Position numbers and translations under genes: made by a program. Source: Pseudomonadota bacterium (GTDB taxonomy: Bacteria > Pseudomonadota > Alphaproteobacteria > UBA9655). From it: a stretch of DNA of 9,282 nt. Every line of letters begins with the position of its first letter. Positions within the stretch are counted from its first letter, which is position 1. Below the pieces are notes generated by a model. That model saw only the letters and a program-made list of their open reading frames with translations. It made no database searches and was not told where the DNA came from. Shown here piece after piece: positions 8,980-9,282 of this stretch. The stretch lies in contig JAKBAL010000051.1 of the NCBI GenBank assembly GCA_021809225.1, positions 1 through 9,282 of the forward strand, in the 5' to 3' direction.

Positions 8980-9282
8980 GGTTTCTATTAATGGATTTGG
9001 TCGTATTGGGCGCCTAATTTTACGAGCTATATTTGAGAGTCGCCGTTCAGATATTGAAGTCATTGCTATTAATGACTTAGGGTCTATTGCAGAAAGTGCC
9101 CATCTTTTTAAGTATGATTCGGTTCACGGACCTTTCCCGGGTACGGTGGAAATTCAGGATGAGGGACTTAAAATTAATAATCACTTCATTAAAGTTTTTG
9201 CCATTCCTAATCCAATGGTTTTGCCTTGGAAAGAATTGGATGTTGATGTCGCGATGGAATGTTCTGGCCGCTTTACAAAGCG
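8969..9282 (+). CDS. gap: Glyceraldehyde-3-phosphate dehydrogenase, N-terminal part (3' cut by window)
   Basis: GAPDH catalyses the NAD(P)-dependent oxidation and phosphorylation of glyceraldehyde 3-phosphate in glycolysis, or the reverse in gluconeogenesis. About 104 residues are visible. They carry the Rossmann motif INGFGRIGRL (7-16), then IEVIAINDL with the Asn-Asp that helps bind the adenosine ribose, LFKYDSVHGPFPGTVE, and the start of the conserved ECSGRF stretch. The catalytic Cys lies beyond the window, so cofactor preference and intactness cannot be judged. The ATG overlaps the tkt stop by 11 bases, and AGGAG lies upstream inside tkt, giving translational coupling. A tkt-gap(-pgk) order is common in alphaproteobacteria, so pgk may follow. 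Confidence 0.95.
   Translation, partial: MVCKVSINGFGRIGRLILRAIFESRRSDIEVIAINDLGSIAESAHLFKYDSVHGPFPGTVEIQDEGLKINNHFIKVFAIPNPMVLPWKELDVDVAMECSGRFTK

Overview
The window looks like the chromosome of an alphaproteobacterium with moderately low G+C (about 40-45% by eye). Three things point there. The order recN-ligA is usual in the alphaproteobacterial lpxC-bamD-recN-ligA neighbourhood. A 4.5S RNA gene leads directly into dnaX-ybaB-recR. The C-terminal domain of tau is of the alphaproteobacterial kind. The composition, the relaxed intergenic region and a possible frameshift would suit a host-associated lineage such as Holosporales or relatives, but that placement is inference from style, not from a marker gene.

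Layout. Positions 1-575 hold the 3' end of recN on the + strand, with an apparent one-base frameshift near base 20. It overlaps a complete ligA (538-2634). A 385-base spacer follows, with no convincing full gene but a plausible promoter and tiny ORFs chained onto the next gene. Then dut (3020-3481) and a secreted SH3-domain protein (3478-3951) form a + strand pair joined by an ATGA overlap. Converging on them from the right is a minus-strand operon read in the order ffs (4.5S RNA), dnaX, ybaB/ebfC, recR. A 7-bp G+C-rich hairpin just beyond recR may end that operon. Divergent from ffs, tkt (6976-8979) runs rightward and overlaps the start of gap, which is cut by the window edge.

How the genes work together. 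The left and middle genes form a genome-maintenance set: RecN and RecR in recombinational repair, LigA in nick sealing, Dut in keeping uracil out of DNA, and DnaX as clamp-loader subunit. The 4.5S RNA serves co-translational membrane targeting. tkt and gap belong to central carbon metabolism (pentose phosphate pathway and glycolysis).

The most interesting feature is dnaX. Its reading frame stops immediately after a run of nine A residues at the end of the clamp-loader core, giving a 402-residue gamma-like product. The conserved tau C-terminal domain continues uninterrupted in the -1 frame. The slippery heptamer A AAA AAG is in register, with a Shine-Dalgarno-like GAGGA upstream. This predicts tau made by ribosomal frameshifting or polymerase slippage, with gamma as the unslipped product, the reverse of E. 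coli. A homopolymer sequencing error is the main alternative. I see no CRISPR array, insertion sequence, prophage or defence system, and no clearly new multi-gene system.
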